64,000 bases of DNA from [Scytonema hofmanni] UTEX 2349 (GTDB lineage Bacteria; Cyanobacteriota; Cyanobacteriia; Cyanobacteriales; Nostocaceae). Shown here piece after piece: positions 35,871 through 43,937 of this stretch (position 1 is its first letter; each line of letters starts with the position of its first letter). The stretch lies in the NCBI RefSeq assembly GCF_000582685.1, contig NZ_KK073768.1, positions 1,846,487 to 1,910,486 on the forward strand, given 5' to 3'. The notes beneath the pieces are model-generated. The model made no database searches. It was not told the origin of the DNA and saw only the letters and a list, made by a program, of their open reading frames with translations. A program made the translations under genes and the position numbers.

Positions 35871-36254
35871 ACCTGTAAATTCCTCAGACGCGGTTGATTA
35901 TAATATACTTTTACATATTTTTAAACAGAAGAACGTTCGGACTTTCCGCATTTTTGCTGATAAATTTATCGCCTGACACCTTGAAAGAAAGGTGCAGCGT
36001 TGTGCGTACAAAGTCCGCGAAGGCAAACTGCAAGATAACTTTCTCACTTTCTCACCCGACGACTAAAGTCGCGGCTACATGAACAAAGTCCGCCTTCGCG
36101 GACTGAAAGACTCAAAGTCCGCGAAGGCGGACTTCGTTTGTGTAGCCCCAGGCTTATAGCCTGAGGGCGTTTAGATTAAAGAAGGGCTGAAGCCCTGACT
36201 ACGAATGATTAGCTTAGTATAAAAGTAAGGTAGCTCGAAGCGTGAGTATTATTT
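35871..36254. repeat. Intergenic hairpin repeat cluster
   Basis: Between 36060 and 36206 lie five short perfect hairpins: CGACT-AA-AGTCG, AGTCCGC-CTTC-GCGGACT (36087-36104), AGTCCGC-GAAG-GCGGACT (36116-36133), CAGGCT-TAT-AGCCTG (36149-36163) and AGGGCT-GA-AGCCCT (36183-36196) followed by GACTACGAA. AGTCCGCGAAGGC also occurs at 36012. These are REP-like cyanobacterial repeats. No gene is seen. Confidence 0.7.
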
Positions 36255-36926
36255 ATGAAAGGTGCAATTCAATCTCCTTATAGCAACGATCAAATTGCCG
36301 CTTGGTTGCGTGGATTACTGACAGTTGCGTGGGCAGATGGTAACTTTGATGCGAAAGAACAAGAATTAATTGCTAATATCACTGACACAGAATTGGCACC
36401 GAAAATTAAGTTTGACACATTAGAGCCAATTGAACCAGAGGAATTAGCTGCGGTGTTGGGTAAAAATACAACAGCAGCGGAAAATTTTTTGAGAACAGCG
36501 GTGATGGTAGCGATCGCAGATGGGACTTATTCTCCCAGTGAAGACGACCTTTTGCATGAGTTCTGCCTCGTTTTGGGACAGCCAGAGGAATTACTCAAAG
36601 CGTTGCGCTACACTATAGAACACCCACAGCAACTACAGACTCCTTCCGCCAATTTAACAAAACGGCAACTTGATGGATTGCGATCGATGCGTGAGTGGCT
36701 AGACAAACTAGAGATTCACGACCCCAGAGTCGCCCGCTTTTTGTGCAAAATGATACCTTCCCAGTGTCCCTTTGAGCGCGATGTCAACCTCTTTGGTCGG
36801 AAAATTGTTCACATTCCTCCGATGTGTAAAATAAATCCACTTTATGAACAACTTGTGGGTTTGCGTTTTCGCGCTCTTTCCTATCTAGCAGATGATTGCC
36901 GTGAAGATATTTCATCTTATATTTAG
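36255..36926 (+). CDS. TerB-like plus Mo-nitrogenase C-terminal domain protein
   Basis: 223 residues. Residues about 1-120 show a TerB-like helical repeat (LTVAWADGNFDAKEQELIA, then MVAIADGTYSPSEDDLLHEF). Residues about 140-223 (LRSMREWLDKLEIHDPRVAR, FLCKMIPSQCPFERDV, IPPMCKINPLYEQL) match the Mo-dependent nitrogenase C-terminal family, which includes cysteines Cys-x-x-x-x-x-x-Cys. The family is cyanobacterial and its biochemical role is not settled. A free-standing gene between repeats, 200 bases before obgE. Confidence 0.8.
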   Translation: MKGAIQSPYSNDQIAAWLRGLLTVAWADGNFDAKEQELIANITDTELAPKIKFDTLEPIEPEELAAVLGKNTTAAENFLRTAVMVAIADGTYSPSEDDLLHEFCLVLGQPEELLKALRYTIEHPQQLQTPSANLTKRQLDGLRSMREWLDKLEIHDPRVARFLCKMIPSQCPFERDVNLFGRKIVHIPPMCKINPLYEQLVGLRFRALSYLADDCREDISSYI

Positions 36927-37122
36927 TTAGTGGTTAGTTGTTAGTTGTTAGGAGTTGGTGGTTAGTGGTTAGTGGTTAGTGGTTAGTTGTTAGAAGTTAG
37001 TGGAAAAGTAACAACTATCAACCAACAACCATCAACCATCAACTAACAACTATCAACCAACAACTATCAACCAACAACTATCAACTATCAACTATCAACT
37101 AACAACCATCAACTAACAAATA
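36927..37122. repeat. GGTTAGT / CAACTATC tandem array before obgE
   Basis: About 75 bases of GTTAGTG/GTTAGTT units are followed by about 110 bases of CAACTATCAAC and CAACCATCAAC units. The two halves are partly complementary. The obgE ATG follows within 5 bases of the array, so the repeat supplies its leader and any ribosome-binding site. Confidence 0.75.
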
Positions 37123-37125
37123 ACT

Positions 37126-38157
37126 ATGCAATTTATCGATCAAGCAAACATTGAAGTTGAAGCCGGCAAGGGTGGCGATGGTATTGTCGCTTTCCGCCGG
37201 GAGAAGTATGTGCCGGCTGGTGGTCCCTCCGGCGGAAATGGGGGACGCGGCGGTTCGGTGATTTTTGTGGCGAAGAACAATTTGCAAACTTTGCTGGACT
37301 TTAGATACAACCATCGCTTTCAAGGTGAACACGGTGAACGTGGGGGACCAAATAACTGTACCGGTGCAAATGGTAAGGATTTTACTGTCGAAGTTCCCTG
37401 CGGTACGGCTATTTATGATGCGGAAAGTGGTGAATTGTTGGCAGATTTAATTGAGCAAAATCAGACTTTTGTGGTAGCTAAAGGTGGTAAAGGTGGCTTG
37501 GGAAATCAACATTTCTTGAGTAATCGTAACCGCGCTCCAGAATACGCGCTCCCTGGATTAGCAGGAGAAATAAAGCAGCTGCGTCTGGAGTTGAAACTGT
37601 TAGCAGAAGTGGGAATTATTGGAGTACCAAATGCGGGAAAATCAACTTTGATATCAGCTTTGTCAGCAGCGCGTCCGAAAATTGCTGATTATCCTTTTAC
37701 TACTTTGATACCGAACTTGGGTGTAGTCAGGAAACCGAGTGGTGATGGTACAGTTTTTGCTGATATTCCCGGATTGATTGAAGGTGCTTCTGGTGGTGCG
37801 GGGTTGGGACACGATTTTCTGCGTCACATTGAGCGGACGCGGGTACTGTTGCACTTGATAGATGCTACCAGTGAAGATGTGATAGGCGAATATAAAACGA
37901 TTAAAAAAGAGTTACAAGATTATGGACGAGGTTTAGCAGAGCGATCGCTTGTTTTAGCACTGAACAAAATTGATGCGGTCGATCGCGAAACTGTAGATTT
38001 GGATGCACTAGCTATGCAACTTAATCATCTATCCTTTGCGCCAGTTTTCTTGATTTCTGCTGTTACCGGCGCTGGGTTACAGCCAATGTTACAGGAAATT
38101 TGGCGAATTCTTGATGAACTTAATGTGGTGGAACAACAAGTGGAGGTGTTGGGATAA
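37126..38157 (+). CDS. obgE: GTPase ObgE/CgtA
   Basis: 343 residues. The N-terminal Obg domain has the glycine-rich pattern FIDQANIEVEAGKGGDGIVA, then GPSGGNGGRGGSV. The GTPase domain has G1 GVPNAGKST, G2 region YPFTTLIPNLG, G3 DIPGLIEGA and G4 NKID, all intact. Obg acts in large ribosomal subunit assembly and stress control. The ATG at 37126 begins the conserved sequence MQFIDQA but has no clear ribosome-binding site because of the repeat array. C-terminal extension short, as in other cyanobacteria. Confidence 0.97.
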   Translation: MQFIDQANIEVEAGKGGDGIVAFRREKYVPAGGPSGGNGGRGGSVIFVAKNNLQTLLDFRYNHRFQGEHGERGGPNNCTGANGKDFTVEVPCGTAIYDAESGELLADLIEQNQTFVVAKGGKGGLGNQHFLSNRNRAPEYALPGLAGEIKQLRLELKLLAEVGIIGVPNAGKSTLISALSAARPKIADYPFTTLIPNLGVVRKPSGDGTVFADIPGLIEGASGGAGLGHDFLRHIERTRVLLHLIDATSEDVIGEYKTIKKELQDYGRGLAERSLVLALNKIDAVDRETVDLDALAMQLNHLSFAPVFLISAVTGAGLQPMLQEIWRILDELNVVEQQVEVLG

Positions 38158-38216
38158 CTAGGGATTAGGGACTGGGGACTGGGGACTAGGAAAGAGATTT
38201 TTCTGGCTTCTGGCTT

Positions 38217-38903
38217 TTATATGTCCCAATTGACAAATAGCGCATAAATATAAGCGATAGTTTCCGAAATGACTGTTCGCACACCTTCGCTAGAAGTCCA
38301 CCATTTATTTGGATTGTAACTTGATGGTTTGGCGGCAATTATTCCGACTTTGACTTTCGGGGCAAGTACTTGTTGAAATATTAGCCAACTTCTGCGAGCA
38401 TGGGCATCAGAGGTTAACAAATTCATTGATTTTATCGGGGAATTTGAATTTGCTAGCCACTGACGAAGTGCGATCGCATATGAATGAGTCCGATCTTTAA
38501 TTACATCTGGTGCCGCTACAACTGTCACTTTTTCTGATTCCATACCCAGCTTTTTTAAAGTTGCGGCGGCAATTGTGGCAAAATTATTATATTCAGCTAA
38601 ATAAAATCCTCTTTCTACCGGACCTCCGGTGGTGAATATTTGTCGGTAGGAACCATTTTTAAATTCGGTAAATGCTTGTTTTACTGCGTAGTCTGTTACC
38701 CAACCTTCAAGTACCAAGACATCGGTTTTTATGGGAGAAGTGACGGCGAGAAACGGGTATAAATAAGTAATGCTGAAAAACATTACAGAAATCATTAAAG
38801 CGATCGCTATTACCCATCCCGGCGCCGTCAGTGTCCAAATTTCTTGGCGTTTTAGTAGCCGGATTTTTGGTCTTTTTTGATTTCGACGCTTTGTTGTTGA
38901 CAT
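38217..38903 (-). CDS. YdcF/ElyC-family (DUF218) membrane protein
   Basis: 228 residues with one N-terminal membrane helix (WVIAIALMISVMFFSITYLY) and a DUF218-like domain outside: TDVLVLEGWVTDYAVKQA, IFTTGGPVERGF, VIKDRTHSYAIALRQW and LLTSDAHARRSWLIFQ. Family members (SanA, ElyC, YdcF) influence envelope integrity, but chemistry is unknown. It starts 10 bases after the DUF2301 gene, so the two are likely co-transcribed. Confidence 0.75.
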   Translation of the reverse strand: MSTTKRRNQKRPKIRLLKRQEIWTLTAPGWVIAIALMISVMFFSITYLYPFLAVTSPIKTDVLVLEGWVTDYAVKQAFTEFKNGSYRQIFTTGGPVERGFYLAEYNNFATIAAATLKKLGMESEKVTVVAAPDVIKDRTHSYAIALRQWLANSNSPIKSMNLLTSDAHARRSWLIFQQVLAPKVKVGIIAAKPSSYNPNKWWTSSEGVRTVISETIAYIYALFVNWDI

Positions 38904-38913
38904 TAAGCTGTAT

Positions 38914-39567
38914 TTATGCTTTGGCTGTGCGCTCTGCTTTCAAATAAGCAAACACAGATTTGTCACCAATATCCGGAGGAATTTCTTGTATAGCTTTCCG
39001 CAAAGCAAATATTACAAACAAAATCGCCCAGATTCCTAATAAAACTTGTTCGGCTTGAGTTGGCAAAACACCTCCCAAATGTCCTAGCAACAGTATCGGC
39101 ACTGTAAAGGTTAATACTTTTGTTTCTAAACGATTGAAGCAAAAAGCTTCTTTGAAAAATATACCTGTCAAAGCTGCGAAGATAAAACCAATTCCCAGCA
39201 AGGTAAGTGGTTGAGTGTAAACTGTCACAGCAAACGGTTGACTGTCAAAATGTCCCACTGCAAATGAGGAAATGCAACCGATGAGCCAGAAAGCTTGTAA
39301 AGCTCGGTGCAGGGGTGCTAAATAGATATGAATCGTCAGTAAACTCACACCCAGAGCAAGACAAAAGACAGTATACAAAGGTGTAATTGCTTGGATGGTA
39401 GTTGGGTTGGTGTCAAACAATACCAAAGCGCTGGCGATCGCAAAGCTGAGTGCGGCTACCATTAAAGCAGCGCGATAGATAATTACGCTTTTGCGATCGC
39501 TTTGATTAATTGTAAATTCGCCAAACTGACCTTGATAAACCGATGGTGGCGATTCTGTTAGAGTCAT
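38914..39567 (-). CDS. DUF2301 multi-pass membrane protein
   Basis: 217 residues with six or so hydrophobic segments (AALMVAALSFAIASALVLF, LLGIGFIFAALTGIFFKEAF, VLLGIWAILFVIFAL). The FFKEAFCFNRLETKVLTF stretch and size fit DUF2301 membrane proteins typical of cyanobacteria. Function unknown. First gene of a probable pair with the YdcF-like gene. Confidence 0.75.
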   Translation of the reverse strand: MTLTESPPSVYQGQFGEFTINQSDRKSVIIYRAALMVAALSFAIASALVLFDTNPTTIQAITPLYTVFCLALGVSLLTIHIYLAPLHRALQAFWLIGCISSFAVGHFDSQPFAVTVYTQPLTLLGIGFIFAALTGIFFKEAFCFNRLETKVLTFTVPILLLGHLGGVLPTQAEQVLLGIWAILFVIFALRKAIQEIPPDIGDKSVFAYLKAERTAKA

Positions 39568-39891
39568 AACAATCTTGGATTTGAATCTATATTTCCTATG
39601 CTAGGAGAGATTGTGCAACTTTTTTGCTCGTTGATGTTAGTTAGTCTCTATTCTGGAAAATTCTATCAGTAATAACTCTTAAAATCATCCTTTATTCAGA
39701 TAAGTTTATACTTTTTATGAATGCTCAAAATACTAACGACCTCTCAACCGAAACTAGCATCAATAAATTGGGTTTCCAGGATAGTAACGGTCTAAGTACA
39801 GTTTTCCATAAGAACGAGCGCGTTTTTTAACGCAAAGGAACGCGGAGGGAAGCGCAGAGTGACGCAGAGTTTTCGTGATAAATTTTCGACA
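39568..39891. repeat. Intergenic repeat, inverted copy of 7068-7127
   Basis: From 39812 to 39890 the sequence (AACGAGCGCGTTTTTTAACG, then GAACGCGGAGGGAAGCGCAG, then AGTGACGCAGAGTTTTCG) is the reverse complement of the repeat near 7068-7127 with few differences. The rest of the 324-bp gap shows no gene and should carry the promoter of the DUF2301/YdcF pair. Confidence 0.65.
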
Positions 39892-40704
39892 TTAATTTAT
39901 GCAATAGAGAAGTCGGGGTTCTTGTTGCTCAAAAAATACTTCTACCGCATCTCCCAACTTCATCTGCAACTGTAACTGTGCATTGCCGCTGTTGATGGCA
40001 ATTTCTACCCAACCGTGACTGCCAATTAAAGCGATCGCATCCCCAACTTCTACATCAGCGTAAGTTTCACAACCTGCGATCGTCAACCCGGCAGCTTTGA
40101 CATACCAGGTTTTACCTTTTACGTAACTTGCTTCAATGTTGCTGACTAAGTTGCCAAAATGGTCAATATATTGTATAAAACCAGTTACGCCAGTTTCTGT
40201 TAAACTGGATTCTGCTAAATTTAACTTTATCAACTTTGCTGGATCGATTTCTCTCCCTAGCTCCTTTAAAGAAACGCCGGTAGCAAGATGCGCTGCCACA
40301 GGTGCAAAAATATCTCTTCCGTGAAAAGTTCTGCTGGGTTGTTGAGTTCGCCAATATTGAGAGTTTGTCAGTTCGACTGCGGCGATCGCGGGACTTTGAC
40401 TAAGTACCCCGCTAAATATACCATTGTCAGGTCCCACCAAAAACCCATGAGCTAATTCTAAGGCGATCGCTCTCCTGATTCCTCCCACCCCTGGATCTAC
40501 CACCGCTAAATGCACTGTCCCATTTGGGAAATAAGCATAAGCATTCATCAAGCAAAATCTCGCCGCAGCGATGTTTTGTGGCGGTATTTGGTGCGTTAAG
40601 TCTATTGTGGTTAATTTTGGGTTGATTTGGGCGATTACTCCCTTCATTACCCCGACATACACATCGCGATCGCCAAAATCGCTAAGTAAGGTGATTTGAC
40701 TCAT
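39892..40704 (-). CDS. SAM hydroxide adenosyltransferase (DUF62)
   Basis: 270 residues. The N-terminus ITLLSDFGDRDVYVGVMKGV, HLAVVDPGVGG and VGPDNGIFSGVL are signatures of the SAM hydrolase/fluorinase superfamily. Members with the D/H/R set, including Asp in SDFGDRD and FHGRDIFAPVAAHL, use water to split SAM into adenosine and methionine. The C-terminal half (YIDHFGNLVSNI) is the family barrel domain. Physiological role in bacteria is still unclear. Monocistronic by context. Confidence 0.9.
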   Translation of the reverse strand: MSQITLLSDFGDRDVYVGVMKGVIAQINPKLTTIDLTHQIPPQNIAAARFCLMNAYAYFPNGTVHLAVVDPGVGGIRRAIALELAHGFLVGPDNGIFSGVLSQSPAIAAVELTNSQYWRTQQPSRTFHGRDIFAPVAAHLATGVSLKELGREIDPAKLIKLNLAESSLTETGVTGFIQYIDHFGNLVSNIEASYVKGKTWYVKAAGLTIAGCETYADVEVGDAIALIGSHGWVEIAINSGNAQLQLQMKLGDAVEVFFEQQEPRLLYCIN

Positions 40705-40822
40705 CTGGAAAAAAATGTATCAATTGGAATATATAAAACCACATTTTTCTGTAGCCTATGTTACGGAAGTTGTGTTATATTCAAAATTGAAGACATAAAG
40801 CAAAAACTTAGAGGGAAAATTT

Positions 40823-40978
40823 ATGCTTACTAACAGAATCCAAGCGGCAAAACAAGCTGAAGAAATTCATCACCAAAATCTGCAAAAAAACCTAGAACAT
40901 CGCTTGGAAGTAGCTAGAGCTAAAGGTGACGAAAAGCTAGTACGTCAACTAGAAGCCGAAATGAAGTATATAGGGTGA
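40823..40978 (+). CDS. 51-residue charged helical protein
   Basis: MLTNRIQAAKQAEEIHHQNL is followed by a continuous run of Glu, Lys, Arg, Gln and Leu to EAEMKYIG. The frame has a good ribosome-binding site (GAGGGA, 6 bases upstream) and a classical terminator 41 bases past the stop, which supports a real monocistronic transcript. The whole protein is predicted amphipathic helix. I believe similar small proteins occur in other cyanobacteria; function unknown. Confidence 0.65.
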   Translation: MLTNRIQAAKQAEEIHHQNLQKNLEHRLEVARAKGDEKLVRQLEAEMKYIG

Positions 40979-41018
40979 ACAAGCACCACAATTGTAAAAA
41001 ATTATTTCTTGATAAACA

Positions 41019-41046
41019 GCCCGCGAAAGCGGGTTTTACTTTTTTT
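41019..41046 (+). terminator. Rho-independent terminator
   Basis: CCCGC-GAAA-GCGGG stem with a GAAA tetraloop (41020-41033), followed by TTTTACTTTTTTT. It follows the 51-residue gene and is the clearest intrinsic terminator in the window. Confidence 0.85.
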
Positions 41047-41055
41047 GAATTTAGC

Positions 41056-41105
41056 CAGGGACTATAAGTCCCTGTCTTATAGCTTAAGTCCTCTGAAAGA
41101 GGACT
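41056..41105. repeat. Paired-hairpin repeat (copy at 41 kb)
   Basis: CAGGGACT-ATA-AGTCCCTG, spacer TCTTATAGCTTA, then AGTCCTCT-GAA-AGAGGACT. The same design with different but self-complementary stems recurs at 57157-57205 and 63867-63914. Confidence 0.7.
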
Positions 41106-41250
41106 GTTTGAGAATATTTTTGAAGTCAAATTAGCTACTAAAAACTGTTCAATTCATTACACCCCACACCCCACACCCCACACCCAGGAGCGAAGCGACG
41201 ATAAAGTATAATGCTTGACTAGCAAAGCTTTCACATCAAGGTAACACCAG

Positions 41251-41337
41251 ATGAAAGAGACAACCCCCGATATCAAAGTTTTAAGGGATACCGTTTACGA
41301 CAAAATTCCGTTTATTTATGCCCATCTACTTATTTAA
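41251..41337 (+). CDS. Doubtful 28-codon open frame
   Basis: MKETTPDIKVLRDTVYDKIP then FIYAHLLI. There is a TATAAT at 41208-41213, but spacing to the ATG is long and the ribosome-binding site is weak (AAGGTAA). It could be a small peptide or the remains of a larger gene. The rest of 40979-41355 holds the terminator, the paired hairpins and a CACACCC tandem. Confidence 0.2.
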   Translation: MKETTPDIKVLRDTVYDKIPFIYAHLLI

Positions 41338-41355
41338 AATTGCGAATCTGCTTGA

Positions 41356-41733
41356 TTACTCAGATTTGCTGTTAGTTTCTTGCATGTAACTTAACAACCA
41401 ATTTGCCGCAGTCGCTCTACGAGTTTGTCGAGGTCCAAATTCACCGATTTTATAACCTTTGAAACCTAGTTGTTGTTTCAGCAATTGTTTATTTTCCGCA
41501 GGAATAGAACGAGTCAATTTAACTGTTGGGGGGCGATTTTCAATAAAATTTGGTGGTTCTGGGTACTCATCCCGCCATTCTGGTAACACTTGACTAGTGT
41601 CCCATTGTCCGGTTGTTTCGTCGTAGCGATAGCCTAAGTAATGCCATACCAATTTGTTAACTACGGCATCATCAATTTCTTCATTAAGAATTGCCCAAAT
41701 GGTTTCGGTATTGAGTGGAGGCAGGTTAGACAT
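41356..41733 (-). CDS. DUF1823 family protein
   Basis: 125 residues, soluble, mixed charge. LNTETIWAILNEEIDDAVVN, LVWHYLGYRYDETTGQWD and RRATAANWLLSYM match what I know of DUF1823, a small family in cyanobacteria and plastid-bearing eukaryotes with no assigned function. The start is followed upstream by TTGTTGG-type tandem repeats. Monocistronic. Confidence 0.7.
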   Translation of the reverse strand: MSNLPPLNTETIWAILNEEIDDAVVNKLVWHYLGYRYDETTGQWDTSQVLPEWRDEYPEPPNFIENRPPTVKLTRSIPAENKQLLKQQLGFKGYKIGEFGPRQTRRATAANWLLSYMQETNSKSE

Positions 41734-41773
41734 AAGGAAAAAATGTTAGTTGTTGTTGGTTGTTGGTTGTTGG

Positions 41774-41953
41774 TTGAGGCTGGCAACAATGACCAGAAAA
41801 AATAGTTAAACCTCGTCTACCTTGAAAACCGTAGTTTTCTGCCAAGACTTTGAGATTGCTTCCTTACGTCGATAGGGACACATCTGAATAATTATAAACT
41901 TCAGGTTTCAACATGGACGAGGTTTAGTTGAGGCTCGGAAGGATAATGACTAG
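41774..41953. repeat. Element with imperfect inverted ends and flanking direct repeats
   Basis: TTAAACCTCGTCTACCTTGA (41806-41825) and GGTTTCAACATGGACGAGGT (41904-41923) are imperfect inverted repeats enclosing about 80 bases. GGTTGAGGCT...AATGACCAG (41773-41798) and AGTTGAGGCT...AATGACTAG (41927-41954) flank it as direct repeats. It lies in the gap between DUF1823 and acyP, which holds no gene. Confidence 0.4.
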
Positions 41954-42039
41954 GTTTAAAATCACTTTTTTCAACTAAAAAACTAGATATTATGTCAATA
42001 AAGCAGGTAAACTAGATATCGTCAATAGTATGCCATTGA

Positions 42040-42342
42040 ATGGAAAGTCTTACAGCATCCCCGCAAATCTGCGCCCACGTATTTGTTACGGGGAGAGTTC
42101 AAGGAGTAGGTTATCGCTACGCTACTGTCGATACAGCTAGGCAGTTGGGATTGCACGGCTGGGTGCGAAATCTCCCCGACAATCGCGTGGAAGCAGTCTT
42201 TGAGGGAGCGCAGAATGTTGTAGAAGAGATGATTCGCTGGTGTCATTCTGGACCACCTGCTGCTATGGTTCAAAATGTAGTAGTTGAGTATGAAAAACCA
42301 AAAGGATTGCAGGGATTTGAAGTTAGGCGTTTTTCAATGTAA
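42040..42342 (+). CDS. acyP: Acylphosphatase
   Basis: 100 residues. Contains the acylphosphatase signature VFVTGRVQGVGYRYAT with the catalytic Arg and the GWVRNLPDNRVEAVFEG strand with the catalytic Asn. Hydrolyses acyl phosphates such as acetyl phosphate or carbamoyl phosphate in the cytosol. Size is normal; the N-terminal 10 residues extend before the core. Monocistronic. Confidence 0.93.
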   Translation: MESLTASPQICAHVFVTGRVQGVGYRYATVDTARQLGLHGWVRNLPDNRVEAVFEGAQNVVEEMIRWCHSGPPAAMVQNVVVEYEKPKGLQGFEVRRFSM

Positions 42343-42446
42343 AAGTAAAAGTATTTGTATATTTAAACACTAAATTTTTGGCAAAAATATTTTTTATCTC
42401 ATTTCTAGACATTAAACATCGACCCAATTTAAATATGCGTTATCGA

Positions 42447-42545
42447 GAACCATTAGACATCTCCAGAAAAGACGTAAAGACGTTCCGTCGGAACGTCTCT
42501 ACAAGGGTTTCGGGCAACGCATAATTAATTTTTACCAGATGTCTA
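42447..42545. repeat. Composite TIR element with GTAGAGACG-type palindrome
   Basis: Outer ends TAGACATCTCCAGAAAAGAC and (reverse) TAGACATCTGGTAAAAATTA enclose a palindrome (42474-42502, arms GTAAAGACG and CGTCTCTAC, centre TTCCGTCGGAA) plus AAGGGTTTCGGGCAACGCAT. This gives a nested inverted structure of about 99 bp, MITE-like, with no coding capacity. Confidence 0.7.
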
Positions 42546-42574
42546 TTGATATTTTTTGAAGTTTTAATTATTCA

Positions 42575-43426
42575 TTACTCGTCCATCTCCTTTAATGTAG
42601 CTAATGCTGACGGAGATAAACGACTGAGATAACGGAATATCCAATATTTAAATATAGTGTCTAAAATCACAGGAAATGTCGCGATAAATAAAAATATTGC
42701 GCTTCTATTTGCTGCTAAACCTAAATGTTCTGATAATCCTTCTAGAACAACTTCCCACCCATGTGGTGAGTGGAATCCGACAAATATATCTGTGAATAAA
42801 ATAATTAAAAAAGCCTTAGCACTATCACTTAGACCATAAACAATTTCATCCATAAAAGACTTGATCATCACAATTTCCCTTTTACTTGTAGCGATGACTA
42901 CGCCAAAAGCGATTAGTGATATCAAATCAGCAAAAACATTGCTAATGGCATTATTGCTTTTACCAATAAATTCTTCGGCAAGTTTAAGTGCTTTATATTT
43001 GACTTTTTCTTCTATCACCTCAGAAGAAAGCAGGGGTGCTTGATGAACCAAATTGTTAAATTTAAGTTGTCTTTCAAAACTCTTTAATTCTTCGAGAGCT
43101 TCTTCTTCCATTTCCGAGTTCAGGAAAATTTCGGGTGTGTTTTCACCTCTAACGCGCTCTAATATAGGACTTATTATAAATTGTTTCGATAGTATTTGCG
43201 TTAAAAGCGGTACAAGAACTAGCATTGTCAAAAATTTTACAGCCGTTGTTGTTCTATTTCTAGAAACTCGGTAATCTTGAACAAATTGCTGCTCTGATTG
43301 CGGATTAAAATCACTTTTTATTTTATTAATTGTTCTGCCAATTGACCTAGGTATGAATCCGGTTTTTTTCATGACAGGTTGAATCTTTTTTACTTCTTCA
43401 GGAGATGAATCTGGTTGCTTTTTCAC
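42575..43426 (-). CDS. PxcA/CemA-family proton extrusion protein, short form
   Basis: 283 residues. Membrane protein with the CemA/PxcA C-terminal region: four hydrophobic segments, including FLTMLVLVPLLTQILSKQF, FADLISLIAFGVVIA and FLIILFTDIFVGFHSPHGWE, ending IFKYWIFRYLSRLSPSALAT. PxcA supports light-driven proton extrusion and inorganic carbon uptake. Known cyanobacterial PxcA proteins are longer (more than 400 residues), so this is a short paralog (PxcL-like) lacking much of the N-terminal part. Flanked by repeat elements on both sides. Confidence 0.85.
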   Translation of the reverse strand: MKKQPDSSPEEVKKIQPVMKKTGFIPRSIGRTINKIKSDFNPQSEQQFVQDYRVSRNRTTTAVKFLTMLVLVPLLTQILSKQFIISPILERVRGENTPEIFLNSEMEEEALEELKSFERQLKFNNLVHQAPLLSSEVIEEKVKYKALKLAEEFIGKSNNAISNVFADLISLIAFGVVIATSKREIVMIKSFMDEIVYGLSDSAKAFLIILFTDIFVGFHSPHGWEVVLEGLSEHLGLAANRSAIFLFIATFPVILDTIFKYWIFRYLSRLSPSALATLKEMDE

Positions 43427-43937
43427 TTTGTCACTCCTAATTTATAGTGGTTCAATGGAAGCTATGGTGCTAAATGTTTGCGGATATGCTATGTGAGCTC
43501 TCTTGACTCGCTAAGAAAGCGTGTCTACGAGCTTTTCATCTGGGCTATACTTAGTTATCACCTCATCAATCAAATCGCAGACATAATCTTATCTGTATAT
43601 TTAGCTGTTGTTATTTATATTAATTCAAAATTGATAATGGCTAATAGACATAGGAGTAAAAATGAACTATGCGTTACCCGAAACCTTTGTAGAGAGGCGA
43701 TATATCGCGTCTCTACATTGTTTTTCACTCCTATGTCTAATGAGGAATTATTCATTAGCTATTACCATTTGTTATAGGTTTTGTCAAGTAATAATAATTT
43801 ATTTTTAATAATGTATACAATTAAAAATCACCGCCACTTTCCTGATATATATTAAGTATATTCCGAAATTCTGCAACTTGAGGTTGTAACTAAGTGTAGA
43901 AAAACATTAGTGTTAAACTAAACACATTTTTGTACTT
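43427..43937. repeat. Intergenic region with composite TIR element
   Basis: At 43641-43740, TAGACATAGGAGTAAAAATG and its inverse (TTTTTCACTCCTATGTCTA) enclose GAACTATGCGTTACCCGAAA and a palindrome (43689-43716, arms GTAGAGAGG and CGTCTCTAC, centre CGATATATCG). The remaining sequence is AT-rich and shows no gene; a 99-codon frame at 43478-43777 runs through the repeat and is rejected. Confidence 0.65.

Noticed and set aside
36255..36926. Nitrogen-fixation gene cluster
   Set aside because: The Mo-nitrogenase C-terminal-type domain occurs in stand-alone cyanobacterial proteins; no nif gene is adjacent.
36927..37122. Possible CRISPR array
   Set aside because: The units are 7-11 bp, contiguous and without unique spacers; this is a tandem repeat. 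No cas gene is in the window.
42022..42273. 83-codon minus-strand frame
   Set aside because: It is antisense to acylphosphatase, which carries the catalytic signature.
43478..43777. 99-codon plus-strand frame
   Set aside because: It runs through a palindromic composite element and has no protein-like features.
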